Origin: MPNP01 sp963668325
GTDB taxonomy: Bacteria > Pseudomonadota > Alphaproteobacteria > Rhodobacterales > Rhodobacteraceae
Length of the DNA stretch: 64,000 nt
Direction: 5' to 3'
Assembly (NCBI GenBank): GCA_963668325.1
Contig: OY764222.1
Location: 806,001 to 870,000 of the forward strand
The notes beneath the pieces are model-generated. The model saw nothing but the letters and a program-made list of their open reading frames with translations. It did not search any database and was not told the origin of the DNA. How positions within the stretch are numbered: the first letter of the stretch is position 1; each line of letters opens with the position of its first letter. Shown piece by piece: positions 44,335-53,200 of the stretch. Both the position numbers and the translations under genes were made by a program.

Positions 44335-45495
44335 ATGGCAACCATTTACCAAGGAATGGACCCATCAAGCATCCGGGACCATAATGAAAGGCTTATCCTT
44401 TCCCTTATTTGGCATGCAGGGAAGATCTCAAGTTCCAAAATCGCTCAACAAACGTCTTTCTCAGCCCAAACGGCCTCGGTGATAACCAGAAAGTTGGAAA
44501 TTGCCGGACTAATTAAAAAGGGTCAACCAGTCAGAGGAAAAATTGGTAAGCCTTACCTTCCGATCAGTCTTGATCCCGATGGAACCTTCGCTTTTGGTCT
44601 CAGGATCGGACGCCGGCATGCAGAAATGGTGCTTGTGGATTTTCTGGGCCAGATTCGTGCTGAAAGAGGGTTTGCCTATAAATACCCTACCCCTGAAATT
44701 ATCATCGAGTTTGTTCGCGAGAGCCTGATTGATATTCAGAATAAGTTACTGCCTTCTTGCAAGGACCGCATAGTTGGGATTGGAATTGCGGTTCCTTTTG
44801 AGCTCTGGAAATGGCTTGATGTTGTAGATGCTCCGAGGGAAGAAATGAAAGCTTGGAGGGCCTTTGACTTTGCCAAGGAAGTGTCTGCCTTTTCACCCCT
44901 CCCCCTGGTAATTGCCAATGATGGCACAATGGCTTGTAATGGCGAACTTGTCTTTGGCATGGGACGTAGGAAAAATTCATTTGGTTACTTTTTTGTTGAT
45001 ACATTTATCGGTGGTGGTTTGGTTTTGGATGGGAAACTTGTCTTTGGCCAAAATAATAATGCTGGCGCGTTTGGAACTATTCCAATTTCACCTCTCGGAA
45101 TGTCTGCATCTCAGTTAATTCACAAATCCTCAATTTTTATTCTGGAAAACATGTTGCAGGAATACCTTGACCATCCTGTTTCCTTAAAGAACAATGACCA
45201 CGAATGGTTACAACATGAGGAAATTGTTGCCAAATGGATCAAAAATACGGCCCAGGGAATTGCCATAGCCTCAGTTGCTGTTTCTGCCGTAGTTGATGTA
45301 CCATGCATCATCATTGATGGCAATTTTCCATCTTCAATTCGAAAATCCCTGGTGGAATCCGTGAATGAATGGATACATCTGATTGATACGAGAGGTATAG
45401 TTCCACCAATAGCTGAGGAAGGTGCCCTTGGATTGAGAGCAGGGGCGCTTGGGGCAGCATTTCAGCCAATTGTTTCCCAGTTTTTTACTAATTGA
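44335..45495 (+). CDS. frcR: ROK-family transcriptional regulator, FrcR-like
   Basis: The product has 386 residues. The N-terminal winged helix (LIWHAGKISSSKIAQQTSFS, ITRKLEIAGLIKKGQ) is followed by a ROK domain (GIGIAVPFELWKWLDV, DTFIGGGLVLDGKLVFGQNNNAGAFG). The usual ROK zinc-binding cysteine cluster is not seen, so it is probably non-catalytic. It likely represses frcBCA in response to sugar. A 9-bp inverted pair ATAAAGTTG / CAACTTTAT (44217-44225, 44268-44276) in the divergent region is a possible operator. Confidence 0.85.
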   Translation: MATIYQGMDPSSIRDHNERLILSLIWHAGKISSSKIAQQTSFSAQTASVITRKLEIAGLIKKGQPVRGKIGKPYLPISLDPDGTFAFGLRIGRRHAEMVLVDFLGQIRAERGFAYKYPTPEIIIEFVRESLIDIQNKLLPSCKDRIVGIGIAVPFELWKWLDVVDAPREEMKAWRAFDFAKEVSAFSPLPLVIANDGTMACNGELVFGMGRRKNSFGYFFVDTFIGGGLVLDGKLVFGQNNNAGAFGTIPISPLGMSASQLIHKSSIFILENMLQEYLDHPVSLKNNDHEWLQHEEIVAKWIKNTAQGIAIASVAVSAVVDVPCIIIDGNFPSSIRKSLVESVNEWIHLIDTRGIVPPIAEEGALGLRAGALGAAFQPIVSQFFTN

Positions 45496-45692
45496 GGAAG
45501 ATTGTTTTTAGTGAACTCTTATCCAGATAATGCCGACAAATGTTTCCAACTCGTTTATTCATAGGGAATGTAAGTTTGATTTGTATTTTTAGCCCTGACG
45601 GATGCCATTGGCCACCATTTCTGGACCGACAGGAAGTCGCCCATAGACACTTTTAGTGTCTCAAATACACGCTACAGCTGGTTATTTCCAGA

Positions 45693-47438
45693 TTATTTCG
45701 GAATGATAGTACCAGGTGTCCTTGCTTTTGCCAGTCGGAACGGCGAGGGGCGTGGTGGTTTCGGCTGCTGTTTTTCCTTCCTCGGAGTAGACGGGGGTTG
45801 TTCATCCTTCTCAGGGACGGCAGGTTCTATCTTTGGACCAGGGTCAAAGTCCAGATTTCTAGCCATTTTCTGGAGATCAAGGGTCTCGAACCCCCTTTCC
45901 TGTAGAATCCTGTGTTGTTCATCCGTGAAGTGGGGAGCAACCAGAACATACCGAATTTCAGGAGGGCGGGGCAGACTCTGGTTATCATAGCGGTTCATAA
46001 GAAAAGTGCCGAACACCTCCATTGGTGAAGGTGATACGTCAATAATTTTTTTGGCGGACCACTTACAACTTCCCAGTATTATGGCATCTTCCTTATAAAG
46101 ATCATGGTTAGCCGTCCAGACAAGGACATCAATCTCTGGACCACCTCCGTGAAGTTGTACATTATATTCTGGAACACTGTACCTTACCATGGATCCAAGA
46201 TATTCGGCGGCAATTCTCTCTAGATCCTTCCCTTCATTCTCTTTGGTTTGGGGAAGTTTCTTTACAAACACTTTCGGTCGTAAAGTACTGATGGAACGAG
46301 CGTCAAGCCCCAATCTCTTAACCACCAACTGATGACGGATATCGTTATCACTGATCCGGAATTTTTGGGGGAGTGTGGTCCAGGACTTAAAATGCTTGAT
46401 TCCATTGATCATTTGAAGACGTTCTTCCAAGACATATAAAGTGTCTTCAAGATGTTCGCTCCATCTCTTACCCTGCTTGAGGATCAAAGGGTCCTCGCCC
46501 AGAGCAAAAATTTCCTCCCTAGGAGTTCCGTTCGGTTTACGACTCATCACCTGTAATATCCGGTCGGCGGTAGGAGATAACTCGATCATTCCCTTGTAAC
46601 CATAGCTGTCCCGGACATTGCGCAAGGGTCGCAAGGATTCATAGTGCCAGAACCGCGCTTGCCATTGCTCAAGAGAATCCGTGGTCGTGTTGTACTGCAA
46701 GGCTGTATCCAAGAGGCAAGCAGCATGGAACTGTTGCCACAGGCCAGGGACCCCACCATAGGCCGAATAGAGGGTCAAAAACTGTCCTGGGTTACGGAGC
46801 CAACCTTGCCCGGCCGCCATTTCCAGCAGGGATGGAGCCTTCAACTGGGTCAGGTGCTGTTCCGCCAAAAACCGGCCGTAAAGTGGCTCCCGAGGATCTT
46901 TCAGGAGGCGGATCATGTTCTGCTGGTGGGAGCCGGCCGCGATGATGCCACCACCATTTGGTTGTGGGTTGTGGCAAGAGGATTGGTTCACGTCAATTAT
47001 CCGCTTGATGTAATAGATCAGCTGACTTCCTTTAACATCAAGATTGTGAAATTCGTCAAGACAAATAACACCTCCTTTGGCTACCAGATGGCGAGCTTGG
47101 TCAAAGAAGAACCGTTCTGAATCCTTTAGATCCCAACTGGATGTTCGCTTTAGGTCAGTCATGAGAACTTTGAGTCCTGCCTCGGTAATGGCCTGTTGCA
47201 GTTCCTCGCCGATCCTGGTTGGGTTAGGCTGTACTTCAAGATAAACAATCGGTTTAGTTTCGCTAGGCGGCAAATCGCGGACATGGGAGACCGCCCGTTC
47301 CAGCAGTTCTGTCTTGCCGATCCTGCGGCGGCCAAACAGGGCAAGGCTGGTATTGTGCATCACGGTCATGGCTCTGACCAATTGATCTAGTTCCTCATCC
47401 CGACCATAGAAACCGAACGGTGGGAGGGTGGTATTCAT
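45693..47438 (-). CDS. AAA ATPase with C-terminal PD-(D/E)XK-like (DUF234-type) domain
   Basis: The product has 581 residues. It belongs to the archaeal-type ATPase_2 family: FGFYGRDEELDQLV, Walker A LFGRRRIGKTELLERA (from about residue 34), Walker B VICLDEFHNL. A helical lid and winged-helix region (RILQVMSRKPNGTPREEIFAL) is followed near 430 by a nuclease-like domain with EIDVLVW and ILGSCKWSAKK, which fit the D and (E/x)xK positions. The tail (about 540-581) is Pro/Lys-rich. The function is unknown; related genes often occur in many copies. A paralogue is cut by the right window edge. Confidence 0.82.
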   Translation of the reverse strand: MNTTLPPFGFYGRDEELDQLVRAMTVMHNTSLALFGRRRIGKTELLERAVSHVRDLPPSETKPIVYLEVQPNPTRIGEELQQAITEAGLKVLMTDLKRTSSWDLKDSERFFFDQARHLVAKGGVICLDEFHNLDVKGSQLIYYIKRIIDVNQSSCHNPQPNGGGIIAAGSHQQNMIRLLKDPREPLYGRFLAEQHLTQLKAPSLLEMAAGQGWLRNPGQFLTLYSAYGGVPGLWQQFHAACLLDTALQYNTTTDSLEQWQARFWHYESLRPLRNVRDSYGYKGMIELSPTADRILQVMSRKPNGTPREEIFALGEDPLILKQGKRWSEHLEDTLYVLEERLQMINGIKHFKSWTTLPQKFRISDNDIRHQLVVKRLGLDARSISTLRPKVFVKKLPQTKENEGKDLERIAAEYLGSMVRYSVPEYNVQLHGGGPEIDVLVWTANHDLYKEDAIILGSCKWSAKKIIDVSPSPMEVFGTFLMNRYDNQSLPRPPEIRYVLVAPHFTDEQHRILQERGFETLDLQKMARNLDFDPGPKIEPAVPEKDEQPPSTPRKEKQQPKPPRPSPFRLAKARTPGTIIPK

Positions 47439-47619
47439 AATTATTTCCTTTTATGAAAAATATTCCCAATCAATATTTAAAGCAAGGGAACAGGATGAAG
47501 ATTTACCAAGGAGAAACCTCTTCACCATTCTTTAAAATAAACCTGATATTATGCTACATCCTGCAGAAGGTGATATCTGGATTAATTCTGGATTCAAAGT
47601 ATAAGAATTTTTTCTAGAA

Positions 47620-47724
47620 TCATTTAAACCTTAAGCGAATACGCAGGGAAAGGATGACAAGGAACAGCAAGATCGGCCCAAGGACAGCTTGGATAGTTCC
47701 GATAGCAGGAAATAACCATTTCAC
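47620..47724 (-). CDS. Small single-helix membrane peptide
   Basis: A 34-codon frame starts at GTG 47724, nine bases after a near-perfect Shine-Dalgarno AAGGAGGTGA (47733-47742). The product reads KWLFPAIGTIQAVLGP, then ILLFLVILSL, then a basic end RIRLRFK: one transmembrane helix with a positive tail. An in-frame GTG at 47736 would add four residues but overlaps the ribosome site. I recognise no family; subunit-stabilising microproteins and type I toxins share this shape. It lies upstream of the AAA ATPase gene on the same strand. Confidence 0.5.
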   Translation of the reverse strand: MKWLFPAIGTIQAVLGPILLFLVILSLRIRLRFK

Positions 47725-48070
47725 TTGATCGGTCACCTCCTTGCGTTCACAAACCAGTTCCCAACACTTAAATTACCATCCTTCCAATATATCTTTGTTT
47801 AACGATGATACTATATTAATCTGCCATTGATACTATCTGAGTAGTTACCTTTTGGGTTTATTTTAAGAAAATATTTTGGAATTATAAATCAAATCATTTC
47901 AAACGAAGGAAGTATCATTTGAAGTCCTTGGTAGATGAGTCCCTCAGTTCCCCACCATCGGAAGGTGGTTCCATTTATGGTTCAAATGTCGTTAATTTAC
48001 AGGACCCAGCTAGGTAATCTGGAAGCCTGTCTAGGCACGCAATATCAGGCGTTTCTGGCGAACACTAACT

Positions 48071-48679
48071 ATGAATTCTGACCCAGAAAATAAGCGTGGA
48101 TTTCTTATCCACAAGCAGTATTTACCATTGGAAACACAGTTGGATCTTGTGGATAGTATCAGAGACATCGTCAAGCAAGCTCCTTTGAATACCTTGAAGA
48201 CTCCCTTTGGTAAGAAATTATCAGTAAGAATGACCTCGGCCGGGAATTGTGGATGGTTTAGTGACAGTAAGGGGTATCGGTATGAACCTAATCAGCCTTC
48301 CGGTGAGCCTTGGCCTTCCATTCCACCTTTGGTTTTGAAAATTTGGAATGATTTGGTTTCAACAGAACGAGACCCTGACACTTGTTTGGTTAATTATTAC
48401 GAATCCAAAGCAAAAATGGGGCTTCACCAGGACCGGGATGAAAAGGATTTTTCCTGGCCTGTTTTATCAGTTTCCTTGGGTGATGATGCCTTGTTTCGGA
48501 TTGGTAATACATACCGAGGAGGTAAAACTGAATCATTTTGGTTGCATTCAGGTGATGTAGTTATAATGGGAGGGCGTGCCCGATTGTGCTACCATGGTAT
48601 AGACCGAATAAAATTTGGCTCTTCCAATTTGCTAAAACAATCAGGAAGGATTAATTTGACCCTACGGGTGGTTACTTGA
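48071..48679 (+). CDS. alkB: AlkB-family 2-oxoglutarate/Fe(II) dioxygenase
   Basis: The product has 202 residues, close to E. coli AlkB (216). Iron ligands appear as HQD in MGLHQDRDEKDF and the histidine of CYHGIDRI; the 2-oxoglutarate arginines appear in GRINLTLR. AlkB removes methyl groups such as 1-methyladenine and 3-methylcytosine from DNA and RNA. It stands as a single gene, and no ada-type regulator is nearby. Confidence 0.92.
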   Translation: MNSDPENKRGFLIHKQYLPLETQLDLVDSIRDIVKQAPLNTLKTPFGKKLSVRMTSAGNCGWFSDSKGYRYEPNQPSGEPWPSIPPLVLKIWNDLVSTERDPDTCLVNYYESKAKMGLHQDRDEKDFSWPVLSVSLGDDALFRIGNTYRGGKTESFWLHSGDVVIMGGRARLCYHGIDRIKFGSSNLLKQSGRINLTLRVVT

Positions 48680-48750
48680 AGAAAATAAGCAGTGTGTTGT
48701 TTGTTTATGCATGTATCTGGAATGGTTTTGATTGGTGAGTGGACCAAGCT

Positions 48751-49542
48751 ATGATTTCAAGGAAACAGATAGAAGAAATGGTTTCTCTGGCCGTTTTAGC
48801 GAGCAAAAGAATAAATGAACTGAGTTCCCGGGATTTTATCGAAGTTAATTATAAAAGTGATAAAAGCCCGGTATCAAACGCTGATTTTGAAGCCAACGAG
48901 ATTATCGTAAAGGGTTTGAAAAAGATTTGCCCGGGAATACCGATTGTAAGTGAAGAAATCCCCGAAAGTCATTTCATTAAAGCTGAAACCTTTTTTCTCA
49001 TTGATCCTCTTGATGGAACACATGGTTTTTTGAAGGGTGAGAACGAGTTCACAGTCAACATCGCCCTAATAGACAAAGCTGTTCCAAGAATTGGGATTTT
49101 GGCTGCACCGGCCCTGGATCAAATGTATTATAACATTCTTGGTGAGGGCGTTTACTTTGGAAGATGTTTTGGAAATGAAACAGGTTTTGAACTTGCAAAA
49201 TCAGTAATGGATCCAGAAAATCACCATAATAGAGTTCTCCTTTCCAAAGCTTTTCCGACCAGCGAAGAAAAACAATCGCTCAAATACTATCAACCTTATG
49301 AAACCGAACGTATTTCTTCTTCCATCAAATTTGCTTATCTTGCTGTTGGCAGGGGGGATATCTATCCTCGTTTTGGCCCAACAAAGGAGTGGGATACAGC
49401 TGCGGGTCATGCCTTGCTTCTGGCAAGTGGTGGGTCCATGATTGAACTTCCATCTAACAAAACCTTCTATTATGGTAAGGAAAGCTATAGAAATCCTCCA
49501 TTCCTTGCCTTAGCCAAAGGAATACCGACCCATTGCGAGTAG
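48751..49542 (+). CDS. cysQ: 3'(2'),5'-bisphosphate nucleotidase CysQ
   Basis: The product has about 263 residues and is a Li-sensitive Mg-dependent phosphatase of the inositol-monophosphatase family. Metal-site motifs are IVSEEIPES, LIDPLDGTHGF and EWDTAAGHALL. It hydrolyses PAP produced by sulfate assimilation. The ATG at 48751 is preferred to the GTG at 48739 (four residues longer). It overlaps the kdsB start by 10 nt, indicating coupling, a pairing seen in other alphaproteobacteria. Confidence 0.92.
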   Translation: MISRKQIEEMVSLAVLASKRINELSSRDFIEVNYKSDKSPVSNADFEANEIIVKGLKKICPGIPIVSEEIPESHFIKAETFFLIDPLDGTHGFLKGENEFTVNIALIDKAVPRIGILAAPALDQMYYNILGEGVYFGRCFGNETGFELAKSVMDPENHHNRVLLSKAFPTSEEKQSLKYYQPYETERISSSIKFAYLAVGRGDIYPRFGPTKEWDTAAGHALLLASGGSMIELPSNKTFYYGKESYRNPPFLALAKGIPTHCE

Positions 49543-50333
49543 CCATTGTAATTCCGGCAAGATTTTCCTCTAGCCGTTTCCCAGGGAAACCACTGGTACC
49601 TTTAAAGGGTGCGACCGGTCTTGAGAAATCACTAATTCACAGAACTTGGGAGGCCGCATCGAATGTCATAGGTGCTGATTTGGTTGTAGTCGCTACGGAT
49701 GATCAGAGAATTATAAAAGAAGTTCAGTCGTTTGGGGGGGAAACCCTACTTACTTCATCTGATTGTTCAAATGGTACGGAAAGATGTGCGGAAGCCCTCC
49801 ATAAATTGAATGATGAATTTGATATAATTGTTAATGTCCAGGGAGATGCTCCTCTTAGCCCACCAGAATTCATGGAAAGTTTGATCAGGGCCTTGGTGAA
49901 GGACACAAAAAATCAAGTTGTGACCCCTGTATTAAGGTGTAACGGGGCCATTCTTTCAAGATTCAAAAATGATCGGGCAAATGATCGGGTTGGAGGTACG
50001 ACTGTTGTTTTTGGTCAGAGAGGTAAAGCTCTCTATTTTTCAAAGGAAATCATTCCCTGGTGTGATGGGGAATACCTTCCCGAGGAATTTACACCAGTCT
50101 ATCATCATGTAGGAATTTATGGCTATACAAGAGCAGCCTTGGAATGGTATGCCCAGACTGAATCGCGTAAGCTGGAAAACCAGGAGGGATTAGAGCAACT
50201 ACGATTTATCGAGGGTGGTATTCCAATTACTTGCGTTGAGGTTAAAGCTAAAGGGAAATTGTTTTGGGAACTCAATAACCCTTCAGACGTTGAGCTTGTT
50301 GAGGCGGGCCTTAAAGCCCAGTTGATAGAATGA
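49533..50333 (+). CDS. kdsB: 3-deoxy-manno-octulosonate cytidylyltransferase
   Basis: The product has 266 residues. AIVIPARFSSSRFPGKPLVPL, NGTERCAEAL, VNVQGDAPLSPP and the late FIEGGIPI identify CMP-KDO synthetase, which activates KDO for lipopolysaccharide core or capsule (KpsU variant). It starts at TTG 49533 inside the cysQ 3' end; no better start gives a complete nucleotide-binding loop. Lipopolysaccharide is the default pathway assignment. Confidence 0.92.
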   Translation: MRVAIVIPARFSSSRFPGKPLVPLKGATGLEKSLIHRTWEAASNVIGADLVVVATDDQRIIKEVQSFGGETLLTSSDCSNGTERCAEALHKLNDEFDIIVNVQGDAPLSPPEFMESLIRALVKDTKNQVVTPVLRCNGAILSRFKNDRANDRVGGTTVVFGQRGKALYFSKEIIPWCDGEYLPEEFTPVYHHVGIYGYTRAALEWYAQTESRKLENQEGLEQLRFIEGGIPITCVEVKAKGKLFWELNNPSDVELVEAGLKAQLIE

Positions 50334-50391
50334 TATTATTGGTTGTCCATGAGTTTTGATATTTTCTTTTAAATCTTGAGAGAAAAACAGA

Positions 50392-51294
50392 ATGGTTAAA
50401 ATTGCAGTATTGGTGACAGACATTAATTGGTTTCAGTTCTTACGAAAAGAGCAGGATTTGCAAACAGTGAATTTTTGGAATCCCTCGGGAATGGGATTCA
50501 CAAAACTTAAGCAGGGGGAACTCGTCCTATTCAAACTCAAATCACCTGTGAACAAGATAGCAGGCGGTGGAGTATTCACACATTTTGAAAAATTACCCTG
50601 GAAAATGGCCTGGGATACTTTTGGACGGGGGAATGGTGCTGAAACTGCAAATAAATTCCATGTTCAACTTTTGTCTAATCGAAATAATACAAACACAGAA
50701 TCTTTTGTGATAGGTTGCACAATCCTTTCCAACCCCTTTTTTCTGGACGATGGTGCTTTTCTAAATGAACCAAAAGATTGGAAGCCCAGCATAGTCAGGG
50801 GTAAATATTACGATACGTCAGAACATATTGGCATGCAGCTATGGCACGATGCCCAATATTTTCTATGGCAAGATAACTTGGATGAACAAGAACGTTTTGG
50901 TCCGCCTCAATTAATCCATCCCAGGCTTGGTCAGGGAGCTTTCAGGTCTCTAATCAGAGCAAATTATAACAACAGATGTGCTGTTACCAAAGAACGGACA
51001 CTACCTGTTCTAGAAGCAGCACATATCAAGCCCTACAGCCAAGGTGGGTCTCATGAACTTTCTAATGGAATATTATTCCGAAGTGACATACACAAGCTGT
51101 TTGATGAAGGGTATGTGACTGTCACTCCAAATTATAAATTTGAAGTAAGTAGACGACTTCATGAGGAATATCATAATGGGAAAATATATTATGATTTGTG
51201 CGGTAATGATATCTTTATACCAAGCGATAAGAAACAAACTCCTCCTGATACCAATTTGCTAGAATGGCATAACAATAATTGCTATAAAGGTTGA
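50392..51294 (+). CDS. HNH endonuclease with N-terminal PUA-like domain
   Basis: The product has 300 residues. The first ~170 (IAVLVTDINWFQFLRKEQ, GELVLFKLKSPVNKIAGGG) look like a small modified-base or RNA-binding barrel often found before HNH domains. The C-terminal HNH_2-type nuclease reads CAVTKERTLPVLEAAHIKPY, then LSNGILFRSDIHKLFDEGY. Such proteins are candidate restriction nucleases acting without a partner methylase. The target is unknown. It stands alone behind kdsB with a 58-bp gap. Confidence 0.88.
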   Translation: MVKIAVLVTDINWFQFLRKEQDLQTVNFWNPSGMGFTKLKQGELVLFKLKSPVNKIAGGGVFTHFEKLPWKMAWDTFGRGNGAETANKFHVQLLSNRNNTNTESFVIGCTILSNPFFLDDGAFLNEPKDWKPSIVRGKYYDTSEHIGMQLWHDAQYFLWQDNLDEQERFGPPQLIHPRLGQGAFRSLIRANYNNRCAVTKERTLPVLEAAHIKPYSQGGSHELSNGILFRSDIHKLFDEGYVTVTPNYKFEVSRRLHEEYHNGKIYYDLCGNDIFIPSDKKQTPPDTNLLEWHNNNCYKG

Positions 51295-51496
51295 GTCCGC
51301 TTCAGCTACAGTATGGTTTGCCTGTTCCAACAAACCCGACAGAGAACTCAGGAAACATATTTAGGTTTTATATTTTCAAAGGAATCCCTTTTCTTCAACG
51401 TATAAGAGTAAAGGAAAAGTACTTTGACTTGGTGACCAATAAAAATTGGTGTTTTCTCAAGTCGGTATAGAGCACTAATTAGTTGTAATTAAGATT

Positions 51497-52051
51497 ATGG
51501 TAGACGTTAAATTCAAAACCCCCATGTGGGTTAAAATCCTGCTGATCATTTCCCTTTGTTTAAATATGGCCATCATAGGTCTTACCGTCGGAGCGGCCTA
51601 CAAATGGTATAGAGATGGGCCGGTACCAATGCATCAGTACTTCGGCTCTGTTGGTCTGGGAGGGTTTTCAGGGTCCTTTGGTGAAGGGGACAGGAATCAA
51701 CTCAAGATGAGGCTGGCAGATCGAAAGGGGGCTTTTGAAAAGCATCAGCAAAATTCAAAACAGGAATTTGAAAATCTGATATCTATTCTTTCATCAGACA
51801 ATTTTGATCAAGATACCCTAGATGAACATTTTGCCAATCAAAGAGATATGTCTTTGCAAAGAATGGTGGACGCTCACTCACTGCTCTCTAGCCAAATAGC
51901 AGACATGACACCCGAGGAAAGAATAGCCGTAGCAGAAAGAATGCAAAAAGGGTTTTCTCATGGAAAAGGCAGGCGATCTGAAAGGAATTATCGGGGCCAG
52001 TCCAAGCATGGGAAAGATTCCCATAAGGAAAGATGGTGGAAATTTTGGTAA
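51497..52051 (+). CDS. Periplasmic metal-sensor-like protein (Spy/CpxP-type, heavy-metal resistance family)
   Basis: The product has 184 residues. An uncleaved-looking N-terminal helix (WVKILLIISLCLNMAIIGLTV) anchors a periplasmic helical domain with long charged helices (LADRKGAFEKHQQNSKQEFE, MTPEERIAVAERM). The C-terminus is His/Lys/Arg-rich (GKDSHKERWWKFW), which may bind metal. Anchor, helices and tail match the periplasmic heavy-metal sensor family. No sigma/anti-sigma pair is adjacent, so its regulatory partner is not apparent. Confidence 0.72.
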   Translation: MVDVKFKTPMWVKILLIISLCLNMAIIGLTVGAAYKWYRDGPVPMHQYFGSVGLGGFSGSFGEGDRNQLKMRLADRKGAFEKHQQNSKQEFENLISILSSDNFDQDTLDEHFANQRDMSLQRMVDAHSLLSSQIADMTPEERIAVAERMQKGFSHGKGRRSERNYRGQSKHGKDSHKERWWKFW

Positions 52052-52126
52052 GTTTTAGCAATACTCATACGTATTGATTGTCTTGACTACAAATCTTAAT
52101 TGAAGCAACCGATAAGATTGCCTGTA

Positions 52127-53200
52127 TTACTCTGATGGCAGTAGAACTGGTCCACTTTCGGCGAACGACAACAGTACCTCGGACCCTACCTTAAGAGGTT
52201 CGCCAACATCGTCCATGACCATGAAAACCTGGCCAAATGCTCCTTCAACGGTATATTCCATACGAACACCAACATAAGTCGCTTTGGCGATAGTCGCGGG
52301 AACACCCTTTTCGCCGCCTATCTTGAGCCGCGATGGTCGTACTGCAAGAACCGCCGGGCCTGGTGGAATACCCCGGGCGGGTAGCTGATGATTAAATCCC
52401 TCAACCTCAATGGTTGCTACGCCATCCTTGACATCAGTTATTGTACATGAAATCAGATTTGCTTCACCGATAAAGTCTGCCACGAAACTGTCGTTTGGGG
52501 AATCGTAGAGTTCTCGAGGTGTTCCGGTTTGAGCTATTTCAGCATTCCGCATAACGACAATTTCGTCCGAAACTGCCAGGGCTTCCTCTTGATCGTGAGT
52601 AACATATACTACTGTAAGGCCGGTTTCCTGTTGTATCGCCCGAATGTCCTCCCTTACCTGTCGGCGAAGTTTTGCATCAAGATTTGAAAGTGGTTCATCG
52701 AACAAAAGTACTTGTGGTTCTAATACCAGGGCTCTGGCCACTGCAACCCTTTGCTGTTGCCCACCTGAAAGTTCGCTTGGCAGCCGATTACCGTATCCTT
52801 CAAGACCAAGTAGGGCCAGACCTTGAACTGCCCTATTTCTGGCCTCCTCCTTGTCAAAACCGGAAAAGGTAAGACCATACTTGACATTATCATGGACATT
52901 CATGTGTGGAAACAGTGCATAGGATTGGAATACCATTGTAACGTCGCGGTCCGTAGCCGGTAACAAGGTTACATCCTGATCACCGATCAGTATACGACCT
53001 GATGTTGCCATTTCAAGCCCGGCAATCATTCTTAGGGTTGTTGTTTTCCCACAGCCCGATGGTCCAAGCAGGGTCACTAATTTACCTGCCTCTATATTCA
53101 GATCGATATTGTTAACCGCAATTATGTCTTTGCCGAAAATCTTGGTGACACCCTCAAACCTTACGGGGGCGGCCCTTCTACCCAGTTTTATGTTGTTCAT
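52127..53200 (-). CDS. FbpC/AfuC-type ABC transporter ATP-binding protein
   Basis: The product has 357 residues. The ATPase core has GPSGCGKTTTLRMIAGLE, LSGGQQQRVAVARALV and LLFDEPLSNLDAKL, followed by a C-terminal TOBE-type domain (AVRPSRLKIGGEKG). It belongs to the iron/putrescine/phosphonate/sugar-phosphate importer group. Its ATG overlaps the permease stop by 4 nt. It is last in the operon. Confidence 0.9.
   Translation of the reverse strand: MNNIKLGRRAAPVRFEGVTKIFGKDIIAVNNIDLNIEAGKLVTLLGPSGCGKTTTLRMIAGLEMATSGRILIGDQDVTLLPATDRDVTMVFQSYALFPHMNVHDNVKYGLTFSGFDKEEARNRAVQGLALLGLEGYGNRLPSELSGGQQQRVAVARALVLEPQVLLFDEPLSNLDAKLRRQVREDIRAIQQETGLTVVYVTHDQEEALAVSDEIVVMRNAEIAQTGTPRELYDSPNDSFVADFIGEANLISCTITDVKDGVATIEVEGFNHQLPARGIPPGPAVLAVRPSRLKIGGEKGVPATIAKATYVGVRMEYTVEGAFGQVFMVMDDVGEPLKVGSEVLLSFAESGPVLLPSE

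Noticed and set aside
51440..51456. ACCAAT/ATTGGT hairpin upstream of the metal-sensor gene as a terminator
   Set aside because: The stem is only six A/T-rich pairs and the following T-run is short; it could equally be chance.
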